64,000 nucleotides of DNA from Phenylobacterium sp. J426 (GTDB lineage Bacteria > Pseudomonadota > Alphaproteobacteria > Caulobacterales > Caulobacteraceae), in assembly GCF_024699945.1 (NCBI RefSeq), contig NZ_JAJOMY010000001.1, forward strand, positions 682,001-746,000. The letters run 5' to 3'. The notes beneath the pieces were generated by a model. It worked only from the letters and a program-made list of their open reading frames with translations. It was not told where the DNA came from and made no database searches. Each line of letters opens with the position of its first letter. Position 1 is the stretch's first letter. The translations under genes and the position numbers were made by a program. This document shows positions 27,376-37,986 of the stretch, piece after piece.

Positions 27376-28454
27376 CTCGCACCCGCCTTCTGCGCGAAGG
27401 CCCAGCTGGTTTCGGCCAGCGCCTGGACGCGCGGCCCCATGTTGGCGGCGTCGGGGTGGTTGGCGGTGCCGTCTCGAACCCGGCCCAGGATGCCCTGGAT
27501 GATCCCCGCCAGCCGGAAGGTGTTGTAGGCGAAGAACCAGTTGAGATCGGGCAGCCCCGAACGGCCGGTGCGCGCGCAGTAGAGCTCCACCGCCTCTTCG
27601 ATAGTCGGGATGCCGTGGGCCTTCAGGTCCGGCAGCTGCGAGACCGTGCCGTTCACCCAGTTCATAAGCAGGTAGGCGAAGTCGGCCAGCGGCTCGCCCA
27701 GCGTGGCGAGCTCCCAGTCGAGCACGGCGGCGACGCGCGGCTCGGTCGGGTGAAAGATCATGTTGTCCAGACGGTAGTCCCCGTGGACGATCGAGGTGCG
27801 CTCCTGGTTGGGCACGGTCGCCGGCAGCCAGGCGATGAGCCGCTCCATCTCGGGGATCTCGCGGTCTTCGGACGCCTTGTACTGCTTGGTCCACCGGTCG
27901 ACCTGGCGGGCCATGTAGTTGCCCGGCTTACCGAAATCCTCCAGGCCGATGGCGACGTAGTCGGTGTTGTGGAGGTCGGCCAGCGTGTTGATCTTCGCCT
28001 CGAAGATCGCCCGGCGCTCGGCGGGCGTGTAGGCCGGCAGGGTCTGGTCCCAGAGCACCCGGCCCTCGACGCAGTCCATGACGTAGAACCAGGTGCCGAT
28101 GACGCCATCGTCGGTACAGAGCCCATAGGTCCTGGCGACCGGGAAGCCGGTCGGCCCAAGGGCGGAAATCACCTTGTACTCGCGGTCCACCGCATGCGCC
28201 GAGGGCAGCAGCTTGCCTGGCGGCTTGCGGCGCAGGACGTACTTCTTGGCCGGCGTGATGAGCTGGTACGTCGGATTGGACTGGCCGCCCTTGAACTTGC
28301 GGAGCTCCAGCGGGCCTTCGTAGCCGGCTACATTGGCCTGCAGCCATCGCTCCAGCGACGCCTGGTCGAACTGCTGGGCCTCGGGAACGGCTTCCGTGCC
28401 GGTGTTGGCCTTTTCGCGCTCCTGCTCGGCGGCGACGTCGGCGGTGACGGCCAT
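27372..28454 (-). CDS. Phosphotransferase family protein (APH/ACAD10-like)
   Basis: A 360-residue kinase-like protein. ATG 28454 is chosen because AAGGGGAAC precedes it by a good spacing; the frame extends further upstream without similarity. Motifs: LELRKFKGGQSNPTYQL, KYVLRRKPPGKLLPSAH, catalytic loop SIVHGDYRLDNMIFHP and the metal-binding VLDWELATLGEPLADFAYL. This subfamily, related to the N-terminal part of ACAD10, is linked to hydroxyacyl or fatty acid metabolism rather than antibiotic resistance, but no acyl-CoA genes are next to it here. Confidence 0.88.
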   Translation of the reverse strand: MAVTADVAAEQEREKANTGTEAVPEAQQFDQASLERWLQANVAGYEGPLELRKFKGGQSNPTYQLITPAKKYVLRRKPPGKLLPSAHAVDREYKVISALGPTGFPVARTYGLCTDDGVIGTWFYVMDCVEGRVLWDQTLPAYTPAERRAIFEAKINTLADLHNTDYVAIGLEDFGKPGNYMARQVDRWTKQYKASEDREIPEMERLIAWLPATVPNQERTSIVHGDYRLDNMIFHPTEPRVAAVLDWELATLGEPLADFAYLLMNWVNGTVSQLPDLKAHGIPTIEEAVELYCARTGRSGLPDLNWFFAYNTFRLAGIIQGILGRVRDGTANHPDAANMGPRVQALAETSWAFAQKAGAS

Positions 28455-28567
28455 GGCGTTCCCCTTCGTACAATTGTTTGAACCCTTGTAGCGACCGGTC
28501 CCTTGGGGGAGCAAGGCGAGAAGGGCGGACTTGACCTTGCGATGGGAAGCAGGTTTGCGGGAGGCCC

Positions 28568-29014
28568 ATGGCGAGCGCCGACATCGAGGCCATCATCGAG
28601 ATCGAGGGGCCACCCGAGCGCGTCTGGCAGGTGATGACCGACACCGCCCTGGCCTGGCGCTGGCTGGGCGCCTTCGGCTTCCGGCTCAAGGTCGGGCAAA
28701 CCTTCGTGATGCAACCCAGCCGCCGGAGGCGCGAGACCGACGACCTGGCGGGCGCGATCCCCTGCCGGCTCGAGGTGATCGATCCGAACCGTCGGCTACG
28801 GTTCTCTTGGATGTATCCCGGCCGCCCGGCGACCGACGTCGCCATCGCCCTGACGCCGATCCATGGCGGCACCCACGTGCGCCTGACCCACGAGGGCTGG
28901 GAAGCCTACGAGGACGACGTCGACCCCGCCGACATGGAGGCCGCGCTCCTGGCTATCGGCGAAGCCTGGTCGGAGGAGGTTCTGCCGACCCTCAAGGCGC
29001 TGGTGGAGGGCTAG
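28568..29014 (+). CDS. SRPBCC (START/AHSA1-like) protein
   Basis: A 148-residue single-domain protein, MASADIEAIIEIEGPPERVW, with WRWLGAFGFRLKVGQTFVMQ and the C-terminal helix MEAALLAIGEAWSEEVLPTL. The fold binds hydrophobic ligands; function unknown. It is divergent from the phosphotransferase gene and its stop shares CTAG (29011-29014) with purD. Confidence 0.85.
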   Translation: MASADIEAIIEIEGPPERVWQVMTDTALAWRWLGAFGFRLKVGQTFVMQPSRRRRETDDLAGAIPCRLEVIDPNRRLRFSWMYPGRPATDVAIALTPIHGGTHVRLTHEGWEAYEDDVDPADMEAALLAIGEAWSEEVLPTLKALVEG

Positions 29015-30282
29015 CGGGCCAGGGCGCGCCAGCCGATGTCACGGCGGCAGAACCCGTCGGGGAAATCGATCTTGTCGACGGCGGCGTACGCGCGATCCAG
29101 CGCGGTCTTAAGGTCCGGCCCGCGGGCGCAGACGTTCAGCACGCGGCCGCCTGCGGCGCGCAGGCTTCCGTCGGCCTCGCGCCGCGTGCCGGCGTGGAAG
29201 ACGACGGCGGCCTCGGCGAGGTCGCTGTCCAGACCGCGAATCACGCCGCCGGCGACGGGCGTGCCGGGATAGCCCTTCGCGGCCAGCACGACACAGACCG
29301 CCGGCTCGTCACGCCACTTCGGCGCCGGCATTTCGTGCAGCGTCCCTTTCGCGCAGGCCTGGAGATAGGGCACGAGGTCGCTCTCGAGACGCAGCATCAG
29401 CACCTGGCACTCGGGATCGCCAAAACGGACGTTGAACTCCACGAGCTTGGGGCCAGTCCTGGTCGCCATCAGTTCCACGAAGAGGACGCCGCGGTACGGC
29501 GAACCGTCGGCCGCGATCCCGGCGAAGGCCGGCTCCACCAATCGCGTGCGGATCTGCTCCACCAGCTCGGGCGTGAAGACCGGCGCCGGCGAATAGGCGC
29601 CCATGCCGCCGGTGTTCGGCCCCTGCTCGCCGTCGAAGGCGCGCTTGTGATCCTGCGCCCAGCCGAACAGCATCGAGGTCTCGCCGTCGCAGAGGGCGAA
29701 CAGGGAGCCGATCTCGCCGTCCAGGAACTCTTCCAGGACCACGCGGGCGCCGGCCGCGCCGAAGCGGCCGCCGAAAGCGTCGTCTATGGCCGCCTCCGCT
29801 TCGGCGCGCTCGTGCGCGATCACCACGCCCTTGCCGGCCGCCAGGCCGTCGGCCTTGATTACGTAGGGGGCTTCGAAGCGGTCCAACGCGGCCTTGGCCT
29901 CGTCCGCGCTCTCGCAAACCGCGTAGGCCGACGTAGGCAGGCCGTGGCGGTCGCAAAACGCCTTGGTGAAGGCCTTCGAGCTCTCCAGCTGACCCGCGGC
30001 GGCGCTGGGACCGAAGCAGGGGATCCCGGCGGCCTCAAGGGCGTCGCCGAGGCCCGCGTCCACGGCGGATTCGGGTCCGATCACCACCAGGTCCGCCGCG
30101 ATCTCCCTGGCCAGCGCCACCAGGCCATCGACGTCTGTCGCCGAGACCGCGCGCAGCTCGGCCTGGGCCGCCATGCCGGGATTGCCCGGCGCCGCCACCA
30201 GCCGGGTGACGAGCGGCGAGGCCGCGATCTTCCAGGCGAGAGCATGCTCACGGCCGCCGGAGCCGACGAGAAGGATGTTCAT
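29011..30282 (-). CDS. purD: Phosphoribosylamine-glycine ligase
   Basis: A 423-residue GARS protein beginning MNILLVGSGGREHALAWKIA. ATP-grasp features include YVIKADGLAAGKGVVIAHER, EEFLDGEIGSLFALCDG, GPNTGGMGAYSPAPVFTPEL and the metal ligand region VEFNVRFGDPECQVLMLRLE. It catalyses the second step of purine synthesis. No ribosome site is visible: a GC-rich stem-loop ends one or two bases before the ATG (see 30284-30309). Confidence 0.97.
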   Translation of the reverse strand: MNILLVGSGGREHALAWKIAASPLVTRLVAAPGNPGMAAQAELRAVSATDVDGLVALAREIAADLVVIGPESAVDAGLGDALEAAGIPCFGPSAAAGQLESSKAFTKAFCDRHGLPTSAYAVCESADEAKAALDRFEAPYVIKADGLAAGKGVVIAHERAEAEAAIDDAFGGRFGAAGARVVLEEFLDGEIGSLFALCDGETSMLFGWAQDHKRAFDGEQGPNTGGMGAYSPAPVFTPELVEQIRTRLVEPAFAGIAADGSPYRGVLFVELMATRTGPKLVEFNVRFGDPECQVLMLRLESDLVPYLQACAKGTLHEMPAPKWRDEPAVCVVLAAKGYPGTPVAGGVIRGLDSDLAEAAVVFHAGTRREADGSLRAAGGRVLNVCARGPDLKTALDRAYAAVDKIDFPDGFCRRDIGWRALAR

Positions 30283-30283
30283 G

Positions 30284-30309
30284 GGGGGCCGCTTTGGCGG
30301 GCGGCCCCC
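30284..30309 (-). terminator. GC-rich stem-loop between phoB and purD
   Basis: GGGGGCCGC and GCGGCCCCC form a 9-bp stem with an 8-base loop, immediately upstream of the purD ATG on the same strand and 16 bases after the phoB stop. There is no T-tract. It may end the pst-phoB transcript, or mask the start of purD if the transcript continues. Confidence 0.5.
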
Positions 30310-30325
30310 TCGCGGTCAAGCCGCT

Positions 30326-31015
30326 TTAGGCTTCGAGGTCCAGCGCGTAGCCGGCCGAGCGGACGGTGCGGATCGGATCGCCGCCCGCCGAGGCGTTCAA
30401 CGCCTTGCGCAGCCGGCCGATGTGAACGTCGACGGTGCGGGCCTCGACATAGACGTCGGAGCCCCAGACGGCGTCCAGCAACTGCTCGCGGCTGAACACC
30501 CGGCCGGGATGCTGCATGAAGTGGTCCAGCAACCGGAACTCGGTCGGCCCCAGGTGAACCTCGGACCCGTCGCGCTTCACGCGGTGGGCGACCCGGTCGA
30601 TGACGATGTCGCCGCAACGGACCCGATCCTCGGCGAGCCCGGGGCGCAGACGACGCAGCACGGCTCGGATCCGCGCGGCCAGTTCGCTCATCGCGAAGGG
30701 CTTCACCACATAGTCGTCGGCGCCGGTGTCCAGGCCGCGGATCCGGTCCGTCTCTTCGCCACGCGCCGTCAGCATGATGATCGGCACATTGCGGCTCTCG
30801 GCGCGCTGGCGAATGCGGCGGCAGACCTCGATCCCGGAGACCTTGGGCAGCATCCAGTCGAGCACCACCAGGTCGGGCAGCCGCTCCTGGATCTGGAGCA
30901 GAGCCTCCTCGCCGTCGCCGGCGAGCGTGACCTCGTAGCCTTCCTTCTCGAGGTTGTACTGCAGCAGCGTGGCGAGGCTGTCCTCGTCCTCGACCACGAG
31001 AATGCGGGGCGTCAC
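30326..31015 (-). CDS. phoB: Phosphate regulon response regulator
   Basis: A 229-residue OmpR-type regulator starting at GTG in a GTGA overlap with phoU. The receiver has the acidic pair (VVEDED), the phosphoacceptor Asp in DLVVLDWMLPKVSG and the Lys in DDYVVKPF; the winged helix is GPTEFRLLDHFMQHPGRVFS with SDVYVEARTVDVHIGRLRKA, typical of PhoB. It activates phosphate starvation genes when phosphorylated by PhoR. Last gene of the phoR-pst operon. Confidence 0.97.
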   Translation of the reverse strand: MTPRILVVEDEDSLATLLQYNLEKEGYEVTLAGDGEEALLQIQERLPDLVVLDWMLPKVSGIEVCRRIRQRAESRNVPIIMLTARGEETDRIRGLDTGADDYVVKPFAMSELAARIRAVLRRLRPGLAEDRVRCGDIVIDRVAHRVKRDGSEVHLGPTEFRLLDHFMQHPGRVFSREQLLDAVWGSDVYVEARTVDVHIGRLRKALNASAGGDPIRTVRSAGYALDLEA

Positions 31016-31719
31016 GGCGCGGAACCTCCTTCGAGTGCGTCGGTCTTGGGCCGGGCGCCGGAGATCGTGTCCTCGCCCGTGATCTCGTAGTGGATGAGCT
31101 CGGCGATGTTGGTCGCGTGGTCGCCGATGCGTTCGAGGTTCTTCGCCGCGAACAGCATGTGCGTGCAGGCGGTGATCGTGCGCGGATCGCCCATCATGTA
31201 GGTGAGCAGTTCGCGGAAGAGGCTGTTGTAGTGCTCGTCGACCTCGTCGTCCTGCGACCAGACCGACAGCGCACGCTCCATGTCCGAGCGGCTGTAGGCG
31301 TCGAGCACCGCCGTGAGGCGGTTCAGCACCAGCTTGCCCATCCGCTCGATGGAGCGGGTGAGCGGCGTCATCGGCTCCTCTTCGAGGATCACCAGGGTGC
31401 GCTTGGAGATGTTCTTGGCCAGGTCGCCGATCCGCTCGAGGTTGTTGGCGATCTTCATCGCCGCCACCGTCTTGCGCAGATCGTTGGCCATCGGCTGGCG
31501 CAGCGCGATCAGCCGGATCGCCCGCCGCTCGATGTCCCGCTCGGCCACGTCCAACCGCTCGTCACGCGCGACGACGGCCACGGCCAGGTCCTCGTCGCGC
31601 CTGACCACCGCCTGCAGGCAGTCGGCCACCGCCGCCTCGGCCAGGCCGCCCATGCGGACGGTCTCGGCGGTAAGCGCGTTCAGCTCGTCTTCGTACGATT
31701 TGACGATGTGTTCGTTCAT
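31012..31719 (-). CDS. phoU: Phosphate transport system accessory protein
   Basis: A 235-residue protein starting MNEHIVKSYEDELNALTAET; an ATG nine bases upstream (31728) is possible but GGGTGAG is better spaced for 31719. Two PhoU repeats are visible, each with an acidic metal-binding segment (NNLERIGDLAKNISKR and KNLERIGDHATNIAEL). PhoU links Pst transporter activity to PhoR kinase inhibition. Confidence 0.96.
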   Translation of the reverse strand: MNEHIVKSYEDELNALTAETVRMGGLAEAAVADCLQAVVRRDEDLAVAVVARDERLDVAERDIERRAIRLIALRQPMANDLRKTVAAMKIANNLERIGDLAKNISKRTLVILEEEPMTPLTRSIERMGKLVLNRLTAVLDAYSRSDMERALSVWSQDDEVDEHYNSLFRELLTYMMGDPRTITACTHMLFAAKNLERIGDHATNIAELIHYEITGEDTISGARPKTDALEGGSAP

Positions 31720-31729
31720 CGGAGCCATC

Positions 31730-32566
<837 letters not shown>

Positions 32567-32601
32567 GTTGGACCTCGAGATGGGGCGACGGATGGACACG
32601 G

Positions 32602-33903
32602 CTACCACCGCCGCTCGAACCGACGCCGCAGCAGGATCGCGGCGAGGTTCATGACGATCATGAAGACGAGCAGCACCATGATGGCGGCCGCCGTCCGTTC
32701 GTGGAATGCGCGCTCCGACGCGTTTTCCCAGATGAACACCTGGACGGGCAGGACGGTCGCGCTCTCGGTGAAGCCGGCCGGAACGCCGGGTACGAACGAG
32801 ACCATTCCCACCATCAGCAGCGGCGCGGTTTCGCCCAGCGCATGGGCCAGCGACAGGATCGCGCCAGTCATCACGCCCGGCATCGCCAGCGGCAGCACGT
32901 GGTGGAACACGGTCTGGGTCCGGGAGGCGCCCACGCCCAGCGCGGCCTCGCGGATCGAGGGCGGCACGGCCTTCAGCGCCGAACGGGTGGCGATGATCAC
33001 GGTCGGCAGGCTCATGAGCGCCAGCACCAGGCCGCCGACCAGCGGCGAGGAGCGCGGCACGGCCAGCCAGTTGATGAACACCGCCAGGCCCAGCAGCCCG
33101 TAGACGATGGAGGGCACGGCCGCGAGGTTGTTGATGTTCACCTCGATGATGCTCGTCCAGCGGTTCTTCGGTGCGAACTCCTCGAGATAGACCGCCGCCA
33201 GGACGCCGATGGGCACCGACAACAGCCCCGTGACGAGCAGCATGAGCGCCGAGCCCACCACCGCACCCAGGACGCCGGCCTGCTCGGGCTCGGTGGAGTC
33301 GGACCGCGTCAGGAAGCTGGTGTTGAAGCCGGAGGAAACCATGCCGAGCGACCGCAGCTTCTCCAGCCAGGCGATCTGACGGTCGTCGAGCTTGCGGTCG
33401 GTTTCGGCCGCCGAGGCGTCCACCAGCCCCTTGAAGTAGAGCGAAGCGTCGGCCCGGACAGGGCCGGTCACGGTGACGGTCTGGCCGATCAGGCGGGGAT
33501 CGGCCCGCACCTTGTCCAGAAGCTGGAAGCCGAGGTCGGTCGACAGCAGCGCCATCAGCTTGCCGGACGTCGTTCCGAGGGCGTCGTCGGTCTCGCCCAG
33601 CTTTGCGAGCACGGCGTCGGCGACCATCAGATCGTAGTTCGCGCCCGTCGGGTCCGTCGGATCGATCCTGGCGGGATCCAGATAGACCGGGACGCTCATC
33701 CGATAGTCGACGAAGGTGGTGTAGCCCTGGCTGACGATCCGGCCGAGCAGGACGGCCAGGAAGAGCAGGGCCGCGGTGATCGCCAGCCGCCCATACCAGC
33801 GGAAGCGCGCCTCGCGCGCACGGCGCGCCTTCAGCCGAGCCTCGATGGCCGACCGCTGCAGGGCGGGCTGGGCGCCCGCCGGAGGGAGGGCCGCGTCAGT
33901 CAT
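32602..33903 (-). CDS. pstA: Phosphate ABC transporter permease PstA
   Basis: A 433-residue protein, longer than the E. coli form because of an N-terminal extension of about 180 residues (a membrane helix at about 35-60 followed by a periplasmic segment with [13 protein letters not shown]), the DUF3333-type domain common in alphaproteobacterial PstA. The core permease carries [26 protein letters not shown], the EAA loop contacting PstB. Overlaps the end of pstC by 8 bases. Confidence 0.96.
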   Translation of the reverse strand: MTDAALPPAGAQPALQRSAIEARLKARRAREARFRWYGRLAITAALLFLAVLLGRIVSQGYTTFVDYRMSVPVYLDPARIDPTDPTGANYDLMVADAVLAKLGETDDALGTTSGKLMALLSTDLGFQLLDKVRADPRLIGQTVTVTGPVRADASLYFKGLVDASAAETDRKLDDRQIAWLEKLRSLGMVSSGFNTSFLTRSDSTEPEQAGVLGAVVGSALMLLVTGLLSVPIGVLAAVYLEEFAPKNRWTSIIEVNINNLAAVPSIVYGLLGLAVFINWLAVPRSSPLVGGLVLALMSLPTVIIATRSALKAVPPSIREAALGVGASRTQTVFHHVLPLAMPGVMTGAILSLAHALGETAPLLMVGMVSFVPGVPAGFTESATVLPVQVFIWENASERAFHERTAAAIMVLLVFMIVMNLAAILLRRRFERRW

Positions 33904-35341
33904 ACTGTTCCCGGTACTTCTGCACGATCCGAAGCGCGATCACGTTCAGGATCAGGGTGATGACGAACAGGGTGAGGCCAAGGCCGAACGCCGACAGCGT
34001 CTTGGGGCTGTCGAACTCCTGGTCCCCGGTGAGCAGGGTGACGATCTGCACGGTCACCGTTGTCACGGTGTCCAGCGGATTCAGGGTGGTCTTGGCCTGC
34101 AGCCCGGCGGCCATGGTGACGATCATGGTCTCGCCGATGGCCCGCGAGACCGCCAGCAGCAGCGCCGCTACGATGCCCGGCAAGGCCGCAGGCATGACCA
34201 CCTTCTTGATCGTCTCCGACGGCGTGGCGCCCATGGCCAGGCTCCCGTCGCGCAGCGACTGAGGCACGGCGTTGATGATGTCGTCCGACAGCGAGGAGAC
34301 GAAGGGGATCAGCATGATCCCCATCACCGCGCCGGCGACGAGCGCCATCTGGTTCTGCACCTGGCTGAGGTAGAGGCCGAGCTCGTGGAAGGGACCGCCC
34401 AGCAGTTGCGCGCCGATGGCGTTGAAGGTGGAGCGGAACAGGGGGCCGACCGTCAGGGCCGCAAAGAAGCCGTAGACGACGGTCGGTACGCCGGCCAGCA
34501 CCTCGAGCAGCGGCTTCACCACCGCCCGGGTCGGCCGGCTTGCGTACTCGGCGAGGTAGATGGCTGACAGCAGACCGATGGGCGCCGCCACGACCATGGC
34601 GATCAGCATGATCAGGAAGGTGCCGACGAACAGCGGCACGGCGCCGAACGCCCCCGAGGTCGCGAACTGGTCCGACCGCATGGCGATCTGCGGATCCCAG
34701 TCGAGGCCGAACAGAAATTGATGCGGCGGCACCGCCTGGAAGAAGCGGAAGCTCTCGAAGGCCAGCGAGGCGACGATACCGACTGTCGTCAGGATCGCGG
34801 CGGCCGAGCAGGCGAACAGCAGGACCGCGGTCCAGCCCTCGACGTGTTGGCGAGCGCGGAACTCCGGCCGGACGCGCCGGTAGGAGAAGACGAAGCCCGC
34901 CACGGCAAGCACGAGGGCGGCCGCCACGGCCGCCAGGCGCAGGCCCATTTCGATGCGAACGGCCTCGCGCGCCTCTGCGTCGAGGGCCTCACGCACGTCG
35001 GGCGCATAGATGATCTCGCTGGGCGTCCGCCCGACGACAGTCGATTGGACGTCGTCGTAGAACACCATCCGCTGCTGCGGCGTCAGCGCCGCGACCGCGG
35101 CCGGCTTTTCCGCCTGCACAGCGGCGGCGGCGATGCGTCCGCCGAACGCGCCGTGCAGCAGCAGAACCGCGGCGGCGGGCACGGCCACCCACAGCATCAC
35201 ATACGCGCCGTGATAGCCCGGTCGGGAGTGGGCGCGGTCACGCCCCTGCCCCGCCGCCTGGGCCGTCAGCTTGCGCCGGCCCAGGGCGTAGGTCACCGCG
35301 GAGAAGAGGACGAGCGCCGCCAGGACGGCCCAGCTGATCAT
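33896..35341 (-). CDS. pstC: Phosphate ABC transporter permease PstC
   Basis: A 481-residue permease with extra N-terminal membrane helices and a loop (EIIYAPDVREALDAEAREAV) before the six-helix core. The EAA loop DGSLAMGATPSETIKKVVMP and GEPLL-type proline-rich end helices identify the BPD permease family. The periplasmic phosphate-binding PstS is not encoded in this operon, as is often so in Caulobacteraceae. Confidence 0.95.
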   Translation of the reverse strand: MISWAVLAALVLFSAVTYALGRRKLTAQAAGQGRDRAHSRPGYHGAYVMLWVAVPAAAVLLLHGAFGGRIAAAAVQAEKPAAVAALTPQQRMVFYDDVQSTVVGRTPSEIIYAPDVREALDAEAREAVRIEMGLRLAAVAAALVLAVAGFVFSYRRVRPEFRARQHVEGWTAVLLFACSAAAILTTVGIVASLAFESFRFFQAVPPHQFLFGLDWDPQIAMRSDQFATSGAFGAVPLFVGTFLIMLIAMVVAAPIGLLSAIYLAEYASRPTRAVVKPLLEVLAGVPTVVYGFFAALTVGPLFRSTFNAIGAQLLGGPFHELGLYLSQVQNQMALVAGAVMGIMLIPFVSSLSDDIINAVPQSLRDGSLAMGATPSETIKKVVMPAALPGIVAALLLAVSRAIGETMIVTMAAGLQAKTTLNPLDTVTTVTVQIVTLLTGDQEFDSPKTLSAFGLGLTLFVITLILNVIALRIVQKYREQYD

Positions 35342-35426
35342 GGCTTGGTTCCGGCGCCCTGAGGGGCGGAGGTTGGAGCAGGATCTCTAGCGCCGACGAT
35401 GTTGCCCGCGCCGCGACGCCCCTTTG

Positions 35427-36853
35427 CTACATTTCGATGACAGTTTTACGACGCAGGCCGGCCTCGACGCCAGCGTGGACCGGCTCCGGCAGATAGACGC
35501 TGAAGGTCGTGCCCTCGCCGCGCACGCTTTCGACCTGCAGGCCGCCGCGGTGCCGATTGACGATGTGCTTGACGATCGCGAGCCCCAGGCCGGTGCCCGA
35601 CCGTTCGCCGCTCTTCTGGCCTTCGACACGGTAGAAGCGCTCCGTCAGGCGCGGCAGGAACTCGCGCGCGATGCCGGGGCCGGCGTCGCGGACCCGCACG
35701 GTCGCATAGGTCTCGCCGGTGTGGTCCGGCGTCAGCAGAGAGACGCGTGGGGCGTCGGCGCGCTCGGCGGCGGCGGCGGCCTCGGCCGTCTGGCCGGCCT
35801 CCACCGAGATCGTCACCGCCCCCCGTCGGGCGAGTACTTCAGCGCATTGTCGACGAGATTCTGGACCACCTGCACGAGCTGGTCGCGGGCGCCGACGACC
35901 GGCGCCCGCCCGCCCGCCGGTCGGGTGACGTCGAGTTTCACGCCCCGCTCCGCGGCGATGGGTCCCACCGCATCGATGACGTCGGCCACCACATCGGCGA
36001 GGTCGACCTCCTCGCTCGGGGCGATGTGCTCTGCGAGTTCGATGCGGCTGAGAGACATCAGATCGTCGATCAGCCGGTTCATCCGCTCGGCCTGGACCTG
36101 CATGATGCCGAGGAAGCGATCCCGTGCCCCCTCGTCCCCCTTGGCGTGACCTCGAAGCGTCTCGATGAACCCGGACAAGGACGCCAGCGGCGTGCGCAGC
36201 TCGTGACTGGCGTTGGCCAGGAAGTCGACGCGCGTGCGCTCGACCTGTCGAAGCTCGGTCTCGTCGCGCAGGGACATCAGCGCCAGATGGGCCCCATCGA
36301 AGCCCAGGCCGATCGGCCTGGCGAAGGCGCGGAAGGTGCGGGATTGGGCCCCGCCTGTCTCGTAGACCGCCTCCGCGTCCCGCGCGTGAAACAGCGCCTG
36401 GTCGACCGCCTCCAGCAGCTGCGGATCGCGGATCAGGCTGACCAGCAGACCCTCGACCCCCTCGATCCGGAACAGCTCCCGCGCGGCGCTGTTCGCGAAG
36501 ATGTACCTGCGGCCGGTGAAATCGTCGGGCTCGAGACCGGACACCACCAGGATCGGGTCGGGCAGAACGTTGATCAGCGCGGCATAGGGGAGAGCCTCTG
36601 CCACCGCGCCGGGCGCGACTGGGATGAGTGGATCCAGTTCGTCCTCGGCCCGCCGATCCGCGACGATCACCGCGACGGCGGTGACGCCCGCGACGAAGAC
36701 CATGGCCGCCACCGCGCCGGCGCCCGCGACCGCACCCTGCAACGCGAACGCCGCGACCGCGGCGAGGCCGGCTGCGCCCGCCGCCAGCGTCGGCCACAGC
36801 GGCGCTTCGCTCCGGCGGAGCGCCGTCGGCTGTGGCGGCTGCGGCAGGCTCAA
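35427..36853 (-). CDS. phoR: Phosphate regulon sensor histidine kinase, frameshifted
   Basis: From a TTG start (36853) with CGGAGATTCGCC before it: two membrane helices in residues 15-75, a PAS-like domain ([20 protein letters not shown]), the H-box [20 protein letters not shown], the N-box [15 protein letters not shown], and G-boxes [11 protein letters not shown] and [20 protein letters not shown]. The frame is lost at the C6 run 35819-35824; seven C (GGG GGG GCG on the coding strand) restores [14 protein letters not shown] and 475 residues. It phosphorylates PhoB. First gene of the operon. Confidence 0.92.
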
Positions 36854-36895
36854 GGCGAATCTCCGTCGACAGACTGTCCAGCATGGCGAAGCGTG

Positions 36896-36911
36896 TGTCA
36901 CGGCCGTGACA
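36896..36911. promoter_or_regulatory. 16-bp perfect palindrome, candidate Pho box
   Basis: TGTCACGGCCGTGACA lies about 43 bases upstream of the phoR start, in the region shared with the divergent kinase gene. On the phoR strand it contains TGTCAC and TGACAC 11 bases apart, close to the direct-repeat spacing of a PhoB site (one mismatch). A second inverted repeat, CATGCG/CGCATG, is at 36923-36940. Autoregulation of the phoR-pst operon by PhoB is the likeliest reading. Confidence 0.45.
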
Positions 36912-36968
36912 ACTGCCGCCGTCATGCGTTTCAGCGCATGCTGTGGCGCAACCGCCTGGAGGTTTCCC

Positions 36969-37607
36969 ATGTCCGCCGATGAGATCGACAGCCTCCGGCA
37001 GGCGCTCGCCGCACAGGCCGAGCTTCAGCGGGAAGCCGACCATCGGGTCAAGAACAACCTCCAGCTCATCTCCTCGCTCGTGATGCTGCACGGACGTCGC
37101 GCCACCGACGACGGTGCGAAGCGGGCGCTGAAATCCGTCCAGCAGCGGATCACGGCGGTGAGCGCGGCCCACCGCCATGTCAGCCGCGACACCGGCTCGG
37201 AACGGGTCGACCTCGCCGCCCTCGTCCGGGAGCTGACCGGCGATCTTGCCGCGGCTGCGGGGCGCGAGGGGATCGAGATCACCCTGGAGCTGGAGCCGGT
37301 GTTCGTGGCCGCGCCAGACGCGGCGCCCCTCGCGCTCATTCTCAACGAAGCGCTCGGCAACGCGCTGACACACGCCTTTCCCGGGGCGCGGGCCGGACGG
37401 ATCGTCGTCGCGCTTCGGCGCACGCCGGACGGTTTCGATCTGGCGGTGTCCGACGATGGCGTGGGTCAGGCCGGGGCGGCGCCGGGATTTGGCCGCATGA
37501 TCCTGCAACTGCTGGCCCAGCAGCTTCGGGCGAAGCTCGAGGTGACCGCCGCGCAACCCGGGCTGCGGGTCGCCGTTAGCGTCCCAGCAGGTCAGCCCAA
37601 GCCTTGA
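36969..37607 (+). CDS. Soluble HisKA_2-type sensor histidine kinase
   Basis: A 212-residue protein with only a dimerisation/phosphoacceptor domain and an ATPase domain: H-box [21 protein letters not shown]-box [20 protein letters not shown] and G1 [10 protein letters not shown]. No sensor or membrane segment is present, so it probably takes signals from a partner. HisKA_2 kinases often work in the alphaproteobacterial general stress response (PhyK-like) or light/oxygen sensing. It is divergent from phoR and only six bases from the SemiSWEET gene. Confidence 0.9.
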   Translation: MSADEIDSLRQALAAQAELQREADHRVKNNLQLISSLVMLHGRRATDDGAKRALKSVQQRITAVSAAHRHVSRDTGSERVDLAALVRELTGDLAAAAGREGIEITLELEPVFVAAPDAAPLALILNEALGNALTHAFPGARAGRIVVALRRTPDGFDLAVSDDGVGQAGAAPGFGRMILQLLAQQLRAKLEVTAAQPGLRVAVSVPAGQPKP

Positions 37608-37613
37608 GGACGG

Positions 37614-37904
37614 ATGGAAGGTTCGCAGATCGCCAACATCGTGGGCACCGGCGCGGCGCTGTGTTCGATGACCAGCTTCGCGCCGCAGATCCTGAAGATC
37701 TGGCGCGAGCGCGACGCCTCATCCGTTTCCCTGCGGATGTATGTCGTCACCGTCACCGGCTTCAGCCTGTGGATCGCCTATGGCGTGCTCATCAAGAGCT
37801 GGCCGGTGACCGGCGCCAACACGGTCTGCCTGATCATGTCGGCAACCATCCTGGCGCTGAAGTGGCGCTTCTCCCGCCACGCCGGAGAGGCGCGCCAGGT
37901 CTAG
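37614..37904 (+). CDS. SemiSWEET family sugar transporter
   Basis: A 96-residue protein with three membrane helices and the PQ-loop type motif [38 protein letters not shown] forms the last helix. SemiSWEETs act as dimers carrying small sugars across the inner membrane. It starts six bases after the kinase stop, so both probably share a transcript. Confidence 0.92.
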   Translation: MEGSQIANIVGTGAALCSMTSFAPQILKIWRERDASSVSLRMYVVTVTGFSLWIAYGVLIKSWPVTGANTVCLIMSATILALKWRFSRHAGEARQV

Positions 37905-37986
37905 CCAGCGGCTGGCGCGCGCCGTAAGTCCGAACGCGGCGCGAGCGACGCCGCCAGTGGCTTCCCAGTGGCTTCAAGGAGATCGG

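Noticed and set aside
28455..28567. TACAA...TTGTA half-sites in the divergent promoter between the phosphotransferase and SRPBCC genes
   Set aside because: Five-base arms with a 12-base spacer are too weak to call an operator without a nearby regulator.
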